From contig JABMRH010000204.1 of assembly GCA_013202725.1 (NCBI GenBank), positions 1 to 6,895 of the forward strand: a stretch of 6,895 nucleotides of DNA. The letters are read 5' to 3'. The notes beneath the pieces are model-generated. The model saw only the letters and a list, made by a program, of their open reading frames with translations, had not been told where the DNA came from and made no database searches. Positions 1 through 6,555 of the stretch are shown one piece after another. Position numbers and translations under genes: made by a program. Origin of the DNA: Desulfobacteraceae bacterium (GTDB lineage: Bacteria > Desulfobacterota > Desulfobacteria > Desulfobacterales > ETH-SRB1). The stretch's first letter is position 1; each line of letters starts with the position of its first letter.

Positions 1-7
1 AATTCGT

Positions 8-67
8 AAAACAGGGATTAAGGATTAGGGATTAAAGGGCCACTTAACACCTAACACCTAACACCTA
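8..67 (-). terminator. Wobble-rich hairpin with U-rich tail after ybeY
   Basis: In minus-strand RNA the segment from 65 down to 44 pairs with 35 down to 14 around an 8-nt loop (36-43). Of 22 positions, 19 can pair if G-U wobbles are allowed. The three failures are U-C mismatches. A further A-U and a U-G pair extend it to 67/12. The core pair 44-54 with 25-35 is 10 of 11. Downstream the transcript reads UGUUUU (13 to 8). This fits a Rho-independent terminator or an mRNA 3'-end stabiliser for the phoH-HD-ybeY operon. The ybeY stop codon lies inside the hairpin, which is unusual, and the wobble and A-U content makes it weaker than a classical terminator. Confidence 0.4.
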
Positions 68-71
68 ACAG
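14..71. repeat. Two facing arrays of 7-nt tandem repeats
   Basis: On the plus strand, positions 14-34 hold three heptamers (gggatta, aggatta, gggatta). Positions 44-71 hold four heptamers of the form CTAACAC (first copy TTAACAC, two perfect copies, last copy CTAACAG). The unit of the first array read on the minus strand (CTAATCC) differs from CTAACAC at only two positions, so the arrays are roughly inverted copies of each other around a 9-nt centre. The second array overlaps the end of ybeY and encodes its last residues. The period and copies are seen directly. Origin by replication slippage is an inference. Confidence 0.85.
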
Positions 72-494
72 GCATAACAATTCATCACTTTTCTTCTCCA
101 TTTGTTGAGCATCCTGCTCCGATTTTTCATGATCGTAATCAAACAGGTGCAAAATTCCGTGTATTAGAAGCTGGTCAAAACGATCTTCCATGCTTATTTT
201 AGCGAGTTTTCCCTCTCGCATGGCAGCTTCAACCGAAATGACCACATCTCCAAGAAGCCGAGGGGTTATATTTGAAAACCTCCCTTCGCGCATGGGGAAA
301 GCAATAACATTTGTAGGACCTGAGCGATTAAGATACCTTTTATTCAGCGCCTCTATCTGAAGATCATCAACGATAAGGATCGAAAGTTCTCCATCAGGAC
401 AATCCAAGGCGCTTAATATGACCTGTGCTGTTTGCTGTATTTTCTCTTGTAATATCCTGCGCTTGTTTTGCCTGTTGTCTATCAGGATCTCCAT
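51..494 (-). CDS. ybeY: Endoribonuclease YbeY (rRNA maturation factor)
   Basis: YbeY is a single-domain zinc-dependent endoribonuclease of the cytoplasm. It is needed for 16S rRNA 3'-end maturation and 70S ribosome quality control. The predicted protein is 147 aa, the usual size. The zinc site HGILHLFDYDH is at residues 112-122 with ligands H112, H116 and H122. TNVIAFPM (61-68) and LGDVVIS (81-87) match the conserved core blocks. I chose the ATG at 492-494 (MEILIDNRQ) over one five codons upstream because GGAAAGG precedes it at a suitable distance and family members start this way. It is the last gene of the phoH operon and starts inside the preceding gene, with 101 nt overlap, so translational coupling is likely. 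Two oddities stand out. The zinc motif has Asp119 where Gly is usual (HLxGYDH). The last six residues (LLGVRC) are encoded by a heptamer repeat. Confidence 0.95.
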   Translation of the reverse strand: MEILIDNRQNKRRILQEKIQQTAQVILSALDCPDGELSILIVDDLQIEALNKRYLNRSGPTNVIAFPMREGRFSNITPRLLGDVVISVEAAMREGKLAKISMEDRFDQLLIHGILHLFDYDHEKSEQDAQQMEKKSDELLCLLGVRC

Positions 495-2790
495 TGCCGC
501 CCTTTCCATTGTTTGTAGCGAGTTGCTCGGGATATTCGATTCGATGATGGTACATCCCGTTTAATATTTTGTTGAAACTTTTTGCTATGCTGTGCAAATC
601 TTTCAAGGTCAGCTCACAGTTTTCAAGCTGGCCGTCGGAAAAAATCTTGTTTATGAGATCCTGCACAAGGCCTTGGATCCTGGGCTGAGTAGGATTATCA
701 AGCACTCTCGATGCCGCCTCAACAACATCTGCCAGCATGACAAGAGCCGCCTCCCTGGTTTGAGGTTTTGGGCCGGGATAAAGGAAGTTGTCGATATTTA
801 CCGCATCTGCTCCTTTTATTTTTTTTGCCTTGTCATAAAAGTAGCTGATAAGGTTTGTGCCGTGGTGCTGCCTGATGGTGTCGATTATGGCCTGACCCAA
901 TTTATTCTCTTTAGCTATCTCGACCCCTTCCTTTATGTGAGATATCAAGATCAGGCTTGACATGGATGGAGCAAGCTTATCATGCTTGTTCTTGCCGTTT
1001 TTCTGGTTTTCAATAAAATAAAGCGGTTTCTTAATCTTGCCGATATCGTGATAATACCCGCATACTTTTGCCAGCAAAGAATTAGCCCCTATTGAAGATG
1101 CTGCCGCTTCAACCATAGATCCTACAATTACAGAATGATGATAAGTTCCTGGAGCCTCTATCATAAGTTTGCGTAAAATGGGGCGATCAAGATTTGCGAG
1201 CTCCAGCAGCTTTATATCCGTCGTGTAATCAAAGGCTATTTCTACAAGAGGCGCAATACCTGCCGCAACAACTCCGGAACCGATTCCCCCTGCTATAAAC
1301 GCAAAAGCCCAGCCATATAAGAGGTTGGAGCCTGAAAACTCAGTTATATAAATATTTATAGCTGTTACAAGTATCAAATTCAGCAATCCAAGTTTTGCTC
1401 CCGCCTTAATAAACACTTTGCGTTCTCTGCAATTCCTGATCCAATAGGCAGCCATTGTGCCGTTAAGCAGGAAGTAAATAAAAAGTTCAAATCTATTTTG
1501 AAATATGATTGCCGTGCAGAGCGCGGTCAACATGGCAAAGGAGATGGCGATATTAAAACCCATAAATAAACATACTGTCATAGCGCCTGCGGCAAGGGGA
1601 ACGCCATAAAGAATTGATGAAGAGGATATTAAAAAAGTGGTGTTTTTGGTAAGTATTTCAGAAAGTGATGACGAAATACTGGCGATAAAAATAAAGGTTA
1701 TAAGCATGCTGGCGATAAACAGCAGGTTTTTATTGTTGTTAAGAGCATTGCGGCTTTGAGGATTTATATGAATAATATATGTTATTATCAAAAGACATAA
1801 AAGCAGCGTTGAGGCTCCAATGCTGCTTGCAAGTATTTGCTTATTTTTTATATGGGTCTGCAGGGTTTTAAGTTTTAAAAGCTGAACTTCGGTAACCCTT
1901 TCCCCTTCACGCAAGAGCATCTCCCCTGCCTTTATTTTGTAAAGAACAGGCTTGATTTCTGCTGCCGCACTCTTTTTCAGTTCTTCGGTCGCGCTCCTGT
2001 TTAATGTTATATTTGGTTGTATAAGCCTTTGAGCAAAATCTACTATCAGGTTTATCAGTGTATAGTCTAAGTCCTTAAGAAGGGGTTGGCCAATAATTCT
2101 AACCATGGTTTTTGCCTGGTCAAGACCGTAATATTGCTTTAAGTTGTTGACCAATATGTTTGTTTCGGTTCCGACATCCCTTATAAATATTCCTTTGTCA
2201 GCCTCTTTGAGGAGGATTTCCTTATTTGTTACAACACCGTTTTCCAAAAGCTGTGTTAATATTTTGGAAATAAGATAAGCAATATCTTTCGAGAACCCTT
2301 CCTTTTCAAGAATCTGATATGCCCCTTTACTAACGGAAATACCTATTGTTTTCTCAAAGCTCTCCTTCATCTTCCATATCCGTCCATGGACAGAGACTTT
2401 ATTCTTGGCAGCCCCTTCACTCTGATTTTGTATTTCATCTTCAAAAACCGCTCTAAGATCGGAAAAGGCCTGCTGCACACGCGTCGTCAATCTTGACGAT
2501 AATAGTTCATCATGATCATAAACAGTTAAAATTTTCTCAACAGCAAGATTGCGGTTCGCTTCTGTAGCAGACTCATCCTCAATAAAACAATCTCTCGGAG
2601 ACTTAATATCCCTGTCAGCGACATCGCCTGTTTTATAAGAATACTCTGTAATAACCAGACCCGGGTAAAGAATAACAGTAAATATTACGGCGACCCCAAT
2701 CAGTATGCTCCATCGAACATAATTGCTGGAGCCTAAAAGTCGATTAATCAATTCTTTGCTTTTCTCTATATCTATTTTAATAGGTTTCAT
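394..2790 (-). CDS. 7TM-HD family membrane phosphohydrolase (PgpH/YqfF-like)
   Basis: This is a membrane-bound HD-domain phosphodiesterase. Firmicute relatives (PgpH) hydrolyse cyclic di-AMP; the substrate here is not proven. The protein is about 798 aa. A first membrane segment lies near residues 28-47. A large extracytoplasmic 7TMR-HDED-type region follows (about 48-320). A cluster of hydrophobic helices lies between about 323 and 515. The cytoplasmic HD domain has HH at 551-552, HDIGK at 581-585 (metal-binding H581, D582), QHHG at 641-644 and D688, so the metal site looks intact. I chose the ATG at 2788-2790 (MKPIKIDIEK); it overlaps the phoH stop by 14 nt, and only a weak AAAGAA precedes it. 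Residues from about 754 onward form a polar, low-complexity tail, of which about 33 codons are shared out of frame with ybeY. The phoH / 7TM-HD / ybeY order is the same as in Bacillus (phoH-yqfF-yqfG), which supports all three calls. Confidence 0.93.
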   Translation of the reverse strand: MKPIKIDIEKSKELINRLLGSSNYVRWSILIGVAVIFTVILYPGLVITEYSYKTGDVADRDIKSPRDCFIEDESATEANRNLAVEKILTVYDHDELLSSRLTTRVQQAFSDLRAVFEDEIQNQSEGAAKNKVSVHGRIWKMKESFEKTIGISVSKGAYQILEKEGFSKDIAYLISKILTQLLENGVVTNKEILLKEADKGIFIRDVGTETNILVNNLKQYYGLDQAKTMVRIIGQPLLKDLDYTLINLIVDFAQRLIQPNITLNRSATEELKKSAAAEIKPVLYKIKAGEMLLREGERVTEVQLLKLKTLQTHIKNKQILASSIGASTLLLCLLIITYIIHINPQSRNALNNNKNLLFIASMLITFIFIASISSSLSEILTKNTTFLISSSSILYGVPLAAGAMTVCLFMGFNIAISFAMLTALCTAIIFQNRFELFIYFLLNGTMAAYWIRNCRERKVFIKAGAKLGLLNLILVTAINIYITEFSGSNLLYGWAFAFIAGGIGSGVVAAGIAPLVEIAFDYTTDIKLLELANLDRPILRKLMIEAPGTYHHSVIVGSMVEAAASSIGANSLLAKVCGYYHDIGKIKKPLYFIENQKNGKNKHDKLAPSMSSLILISHIKEGVEIAKENKLGQAIIDTIRQHHGTNLISYFYDKAKKIKGADAVNIDNFLYPGPKPQTREAALVMLADVVEAASRVLDNPTQPRIQGLVQDLINKIFSDGQLENCELTLKDLHSIAKSFNKILNGMYHHRIEYPEQLATNNGKGGNGDPDRQQAKQAQDITRENTANSTGHIKRLGLS

Positions 2791-3784
2791 TATTCTTTTT
2801 TTTTGCATCCAGTTCTTCATACGCTCTGATGATTTCCTGGACCAATCTATGACGCACAACATCGATTTTTGAAAAAAAGATAAACTTTATTCCATCTATG
2901 CCCTGAAGGATATTCTTTGTTTCTATAAGTCCAGAAGGTTTTCCAACCGGAAGATCGGTCTGTGTAATATCGCCTGTAATAACGGCCTTGGAGCTGAAAC
3001 CTATGCGGGTGAGAAACATCTTCATCTGTTCTGAAGTGGTGTTTTGCGCTTCATCTAAAATAACAAAAGAATCGTTTAATGTTCTGCCTCGCATGAAAGC
3101 GAGGGGAGCCACTTCAATAATCCCCTTGTTCATCAGGCTCGACACCTTCTCAAAACGCATCATATCATGAAGCGCATCGTAGAGAGGTCTTAAATACGGA
3201 TTTACTTTTTCTGTTAAATCACCGGGCAAAAACCCAAGCGCCTCTCCGGCTTCAACCGCGGGTCTGGTTAAAATTATACGACTAACCCGCCCTTCTGAAA
3301 GTGCGGCAACCGCCATTGCCATCGACAGATAGGTTTTACCCGTTCCCGCGGGCCCGATCCCAAAAACCATATCATATTTTCGAATAGCATCTATATATTC
3401 TTTTTGAGCCCGGCTTTTTGGAGTTATCGAATGTTTTTTAGAAGTAACGTAAACAGTATCCAGGAAAATCTCCTTTAAATTAATGCTGTCATCTTCGCTC
3501 AGAACCCTGATCGCATAATCAACATCATTCGGATAAATCGGATAATTATCCTTTAACAGGCCGTAGAGCTGCTCAAGTATATTTCGCGATAGCTTTACGG
3601 CAATACTGTCGCCCTGAATAAATACAGTACTGCCCCTTGCATTGATTGTGACATTTAATGCATCGGCAATTCTTTGAAGGTTTATGTTATGTTCGCCAAA
3701 AAGCTGCTTTGCCAGATTTATATCTGAAAATGCATATTCGATTTTTTTATTGTCTGATTTATCTTTCATATTGTTGTTTGCCAT
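2777..3784 (-). CDS. phoH: PhoH-like P-loop ATPase (YbeZ type)
   Basis: PhoH/YbeZ proteins are cytoplasmic P-loop ATPases related to the helicase 1 core. They are linked to RNA metabolism and interact functionally with YbeY. The protein is 335 aa, close to the family norm. Residues about 25-75 form the N-terminal KH-like segment (LFGEHNINLQRIADAL). The Walker A motif GPAGTGKT is at 144-151, the motif LTRPAVEAGE at 172-181, the Walker B VILDEAQN at 241-248, and the conserved block TGDITQTDLP at 270-279. The arginine-containing RHRLVQEIIRAYE follows at 311-322. I chose the ATG at 3782-3784. A TTG three codons upstream and an ATG five codons downstream are possible, and none of the three has a clear Shine-Dalgarno. 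It is the first gene of the operon with the HD phosphohydrolase and ybeY. No key residue is missing. Confidence 0.95.
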   Translation of the reverse strand: MANNNMKDKSDNKKIEYAFSDINLAKQLFGEHNINLQRIADALNVTINARGSTVFIQGDSIAVKLSRNILEQLYGLLKDNYPIYPNDVDYAIRVLSEDDSINLKEIFLDTVYVTSKKHSITPKSRAQKEYIDAIRKYDMVFGIGPAGTGKTYLSMAMAVAALSEGRVSRIILTRPAVEAGEALGFLPGDLTEKVNPYLRPLYDALHDMMRFEKVSSLMNKGIIEVAPLAFMRGRTLNDSFVILDEAQNTTSEQMKMFLTRIGFSSKAVITGDITQTDLPVGKPSGLIETKNILQGIDGIKFIFFSKIDVVRHRLVQEIIRAYEELDAKKKNNETY

Positions 3785-3789
3785 ATAAA

Positions 3790-3820
3790 TCAATTGATGA
3801 ATTCAGCTTTTTACGAATTC
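3790..3820. repeat. Cluster of short palindromes in the phoH leader
   Basis: TCAATTGA (3790-3797) and TGAATTCA (3798-3805) are two perfect 8-bp palindromes lying end to end. A further GAATTC is at 3815-3820. All lie between the candidate phoH promoter and its start codon. They could be protein binding sites or let the leader RNA fold; A+T-rich chance is also plausible. Confidence 0.3.
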
Positions 3821-3824
3821 TTTA

Positions 3825-3853
3825 ATTTTATGTATCACAATCCTTTAATCCAA
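3825..3853 (-). promoter_or_regulatory. Candidate promoter of the phoH operon
   Basis: On the minus strand TTGGAT (3848-3853) is followed, after exactly 17 nt, by TAAAAT (3825-3830). The -10 matches the sigma-70 consensus at 5 of 6 positions and the -35 at 3 of 6. Transcription would start near 3818, giving a leader of about 35 nt. The region is A+T-rich, so chance matches are likely. Confidence 0.4.
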
Positions 3854-3898
3854 TGCAAACTACAATTTTAAGCCGATAAAGTAAAAAATAAAAACACC

Positions 3899-3927
3899 TT
3901 GACTGATAAAAATTGCTTTGTTATTTT
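3899..3927 (+). promoter_or_regulatory. Candidate promoter of cvpA
   Basis: TTGACT (3899-3904, 5 of 6 to consensus) is followed by a 17-nt spacer and TATTTT (3922-3927, 4 of 6). Start would fall near 3934, leaving a leader of about 44 nt before the cvpA ATG. The position in the divergent intergenic region supports it. Confidence 0.45.
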
Positions 3928-3967
3928 TGATATTTAATACTATTTTATAGTTTTTCAAATATCTCAC

Positions 3968-3971
3968 AAGG
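3968..3971 (+). promoter_or_regulatory. Shine-Dalgarno site of cvpA
   Basis: AAGG is placed 6 nt before the ATG at 3978, which is ideal spacing and fixes the start of cvpA. Confidence 0.7.
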
Positions 3972-3977
3972 TAACCA

Positions 3978-4496
3978 ATGAATACTTTTGATATTGCGAT
4001 AATAATTATTTTCGGTTTTTGCATGATAAGAGGGTTTTTTAGAGGGCTTATCAAGGAACTGTCTTCGATTATAGGGGTATTAGGCGGTTTTTATGCTGCA
4101 TACACATATTACATGCAGGTTGCGATTCCTTTATCCGGCTGGATACAAAACGATTCATATCGTAATATACTAAGTTTTTTAATCATTTTTTGCGCAGTTT
4201 TTATAATAATAGGCATCCTGGGCATAATAATCAAATATATTCTCAATATTAGCTTTTTAGGCTGGGCAGATCGCATTTGCGGCACTGGATTCGGCTTAAT
4301 CAAAGGGGTGCTTATTGTCTCTGTTCTGCTTATTGCCTTTACTGCATTCCTTCCAAAAGTCGCGCCTGTAATCAAAAATTCCTTGCTCGCACCCCATGTG
4401 AGAATGGTTTCTGAAAAGATGGTTAAAGTGGTTCCAGCGGAGATGAAACGCAACTTTCTATCCAAGATGGAAGAGTTAAAAAAGGCCTGGAAATAA
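3978..4496 (+). CDS. cvpA: CvpA family inner-membrane protein
   Basis: CvpA proteins are small polytopic inner-membrane proteins. The E. coli member is needed for colicin V production and for envelope stress tolerance; the molecular activity is not settled. The protein is 172 aa, the usual size. Hydrophobic segments lie near residues 3-19, 27-45, 62-88 and 104-125, giving four predicted helices. The family-typical RGFFRGLIKEL motif is at 18-28, and GWADRICGTGFGLIKG is at 95-110, before the last helix. A basic, probably cytoplasmic tail (about 140-172) ends in KMEELKKAWK. The start is fixed by AAGG at 3968-3971. It is divergent from phoH and convergent with the phosphoesterase gene, so it is probably transcribed alone. 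Confidence 0.88.
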   Translation: MNTFDIAIIIIFGFCMIRGFFRGLIKELSSIIGVLGGFYAAYTYYMQVAIPLSGWIQNDSYRNILSFLIIFCAVFIIIGILGIIIKYILNISFLGWADRICGTGFGLIKGVLIVSVLLIAFTAFLPKVAPVIKNSLLAPHVRMVSEKMVKVVPAEMKRNFLSKMEELKKAWK

Positions 4497-4505
4497 AGCG
4501 CAATA

Positions 4506-4530
4506 AACCTAAAAGATAATGATTTTGGTT
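4506..4530. terminator. Weak A+T-rich hairpin between convergent genes
   Basis: AACC-t-AAAA (4506-4514) can pair with TTTTGGTT (4523-4530), with one bulged T and an 8-nt loop. It sits in the 38-nt gap between the convergent cvpA and phosphoesterase genes, where a two-way terminator would be expected. There is no G+C-rich stem or long T-run, so support is weak. Confidence 0.2.
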
Positions 4531-4534
4531 AAAT

Positions 4535-5401
4535 TCATATCACGCTCTCCAAATCAGATCCAAAGATGGTATGATTCATTGTATTCAAGACATCCTCTAA
4601 TTTGAACATGACAGCATGAAGTTCATCGGTCGTTTGCCCAGGATTAATGCAAACGGTATGGCCAATTTTGTCCCGGTAACTTCCGGAACGTGAAGGTGCT
4701 TCATGTATGTGGCCGTGCAAAGTCAGGTAAGGTTGAGTTTTTTCAATGAATTGCCGGATGGCACGGCTTCCAACCGGTCGCCCGTCATACAAAACGTCCA
4801 AATTGGTTTGAAACGGCGGCGCGTGCATCACATAGACTGTTTTCTTATAGGATTCGGGAACCGGCAGTTTGGCCAATTCTTCTTCCATTGTATTATGGCG
4901 GCTGAAATGCGTAGCAGAATCGATCTGTCTTATGTCTTTATCTCCACTGACATAGGAGGCAAAATGTTGAGGTTCTACTGGAGCGTCGGCAGTGTCTATA
5001 CGCTCGCTATCTTTTATGCTGAACGGGGTGGGCGGAACATTTCCGTATCCAATTATTTCAAAACCCTTCCCCAACCGGTATTTTCTGTTATGTAGGAGCC
5101 TCAGTAATCCGTAGCTCTGTAGCTCCTCAAGATAAGGCATATTAATGAGCCAATCGTCGTTTCCCATCATGGCGTAAACTTCCATCCCGGGCAGTTTGCC
5201 ATGAATTTCCTCCAGCTTTGGTTTCATAAAGTGGTTGATAAAGTCTCGTTGGTCCTCTACGGAGGTTGAAAAAGCTCCATGCTTTGGCAGCAGGTCCCCA
5301 CCAATGATTATTGCTTCTGCCTGCCAATTGACGGCAAGCCGAAACAATTGAGAATATAACCCTTCAATACCATGCAGATCAGATGTATAAATGATTTTAA
5401 T
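4535..5401 (-). CDS. Calcineurin-like metallophosphoesterase with ATT start
   Basis: This is a two-metal phosphoesterase of the calcineurin/Mre11/YfcE fold; the substrate is unknown. From the proposed start it is 288 aa. The motifs appear in the expected order: SDLHG (7-11; D8, H10), GGDLLP (34-39; D36), MGNDDW (79-84; N81), VMHAPPF (191-197; H193) and LHGHIHE (228-234; H231, H233). The first ATG/GTG/TTG-type codon in this frame is TTG at 5345-5347. Starting there would remove the DLH motif and with it two metal ligands. Upstream, the frame is open for 18 codons back to the ATPase stop, and the first codon is ATT (5399-5401), giving (M)KIIYTSDLHG, a typical family N-terminus. GGGAG lies 5 nt before it. 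I therefore call an ATT start, or a mutated ATG. It is cotranscribed with, and probably coupled to, the ATPase gene. Confidence 0.85.
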   Translation of the reverse strand: MKIIYTSDLHGIEGLYSQLFRLAVNWQAEAIIIGGDLLPKHGAFSTSVEDQRDFINHFMKPKLEEIHGKLPGMEVYAMMGNDDWLINMPYLEELQSYGLLRLLHNRKYRLGKGFEIIGYGNVPPTPFSIKDSERIDTADAPVEPQHFASYVSGDKDIRQIDSATHFSRHNTMEEELAKLPVPESYKKTVYVMHAPPFQTNLDVLYDGRPVGSRAIRQFIEKTQPYLTLHGHIHEAPSRSGSYRDKIGHTVCINPGQTTDELHAVMFKLEDVLNTMNHTIFGSDLESVI

Positions 5402-6547
5402 TCACACTCCCAATTCCCCTGACCATAGTGCTTCCAGAAAGAATTGCCATGGCAAAACCTCAATGGAGGAATCAGGTTTTCTTGGCTGTTTTTCCAGAGA
5501 AACGATAACCGCCCGCTTTACCGTATGCTCTTCCAGAAGCGCCTTCAGACCTCTGGCATGTGTGCTATGCACTCTGTGTGATCCCTTAACTTCGATTGCC
5601 ACATTCATCTCGCCAAGGATAAAATCCACCTCAAACCCCGTGCTCGTCCTCCAGTATCGAATATCGAGTTCGGGATTTCTGTAAGCTTGATATGCCTTAA
5701 GTTCCATAAGAATATAATGTTCGAACGAATTGCCGAATTCAGGAGTGCCGATTCGCGGTGTCCGGCGAGCCAGATAATTGGCTACACCTACATCAAAGAG
5801 ATAAAATTTTTCGGTTTCTATTAGACGCCGGTTTTTTACCTTTCGCCACGGCTGGATTCTAAAACCAAGCAATGTATCCTCTAAGATCTGGAAATAGTTT
5901 CTTACGACCTTGGCGCTGACACCGGTTTCTCTTGCAGTATTGGTATAATTCAACAATTCACCGGAAGTCAGTGCGGCAACACGCAGGAATTCGGCAAATG
6001 CCGGGATGTTTTGTATGATGGCCTCTGCTGCGATTTCTTCCTTTAAATAGTCGGCTACATAGGATCTGAGATCCTGCACAGGATCGGATGAAAGGAAATG
6101 GGGCGGCAGAAGTCCGGAAATTACAATCTGCTCCAGGTCAAAACCTTCTGTCTCTGCATACGTGAGCGGAGCCATGATATATCTCCAGGCTCGACCACCA
6201 AGTAGATTCGCATGACGTCGCCTCAGTTTGCGTGCACTTGACCCGGTCATTAAAAAAGAGACATCGGTATTCTCAATTAACCAGTGAATTTCATTAAGAA
6301 GGTCGGGAACCATCTGAATTTCATCGATAACAATAAGTTTTTGATATTCCTGGTAGCGCTCACGGAGTATATAAGGGCGGGAGGCGTAGTCCGCAAACAC
6401 GTCGGTTTTGAGTAAATCAATGATGACTGAGTCAGCAAAATGCCTGTTAATCCAATAAGTCTTACCGGTTTTACGGGGCCCCCAAAGAAAAGCGGAACGA
6501 TTAGCCGGCAAATTCAACTCTAATATCCTTTTCTTAATTCTTTTCAT
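5402..6547 (-). CDS. AAA-family ATPase with DUF4143 nuclease-like domain
   Basis: This protein has the AAA_14 plus DUF4143 architecture. The family is widespread, patchily distributed and functionally uncharacterised. It is 381 aa, a usual length. The P-loop GPRKTGKT is at 23-30, the Walker B LIVIDEIQ at 71-78 (D75, E76) and the sensor-like MTGSSA at 100-105. The region around 205-230 looks like a winged-helix linker (VSAKVVRNYFQILEDT). The C-terminal domain has GNSFEHYILMELK at 272-284 (E276), GFEVDFIL at 304-311 (D308) and AIEVKGS at 317-323 (E319, K321). This is the pattern of a PD-(D/E)XK nuclease-type site, and it appears complete. The end LPWQFFLEALWSGEL is typical of the family. The ATG at 6545-6547 has no Shine-Dalgarno: CCCTCCTT precedes it. 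A strong promoter lies immediately upstream, suggesting a leaderless mRNA. By eye it looks somewhat richer in G+C than the phoH operon, which fits an acquired gene. Confidence 0.9.
   Translation of the reverse strand: MKRIKKRILELNLPANRSAFLWGPRKTGKTYWINRHFADSVIIDLLKTDVFADYASRPYILRERYQEYQKLIVIDEIQMVPDLLNEIHWLIENTDVSFLMTGSSARKLRRRHANLLGGRAWRYIMAPLTYAETEGFDLEQIVISGLLPPHFLSSDPVQDLRSYVADYLKEEIAAEAIIQNIPAFAEFLRVAALTSGELLNYTNTARETGVSAKVVRNYFQILEDTLLGFRIQPWRKVKNRRLIETEKFYLFDVGVANYLARRTPRIGTPEFGNSFEHYILMELKAYQAYRNPELDIRYWRTSTGFEVDFILGEMNVAIEVKGSHRVHSTHARGLKALLEEHTVKRAVIVSLEKQPRKPDSSIEVLPWQFFLEALWSGELGV
5407..5411 (-). promoter_or_regulatory. Shine-Dalgarno site deciding the ATT start
   Basis: GGGAG on the minus strand lies within the last codons of the ATPase gene, 5 nt before the ATT at 5399-5401. 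It supports initiation there rather than at the TTG at 5347, which has no such site. Confidence 0.6.
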
Positions 6548-6555
6548 AAGGAGGG

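Noticed and set aside
1..11. AATTCGTAAAA, repeated in inverted orientation at 3808-3818.
   Set aside because: An 11-nt match within 6.9 kb is expected by chance, especially in A+T-rich DNA.
14..71. A CRISPR-like array.
   Set aside because: The units are 7 nt with no spacers; these are simple tandem repeats.
592..960. A 122-codon plus-strand open frame.
   Set aside because: It lies fully antisense to the conserved HD domain of the 7TM-HD gene and shows no recognisable motif.
4703..5095. A 130-codon plus-strand open frame.
   Set aside because: It is antisense to the phosphoesterase gene, whose motifs are clear in the other strand.
5402..5404. TGA as a selenocysteine codon joining ATPase and phosphoesterase.
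   Set aside because: The ATPase ends with a typical family C-terminus, no cysteine-equivalent position is expected there, and I see no convincing SECIS hairpin just downstream.
5391..5684. A 97-codon plus-strand open frame.
   Set aside because: It is antisense to the DUF4143 domain and has no family features.
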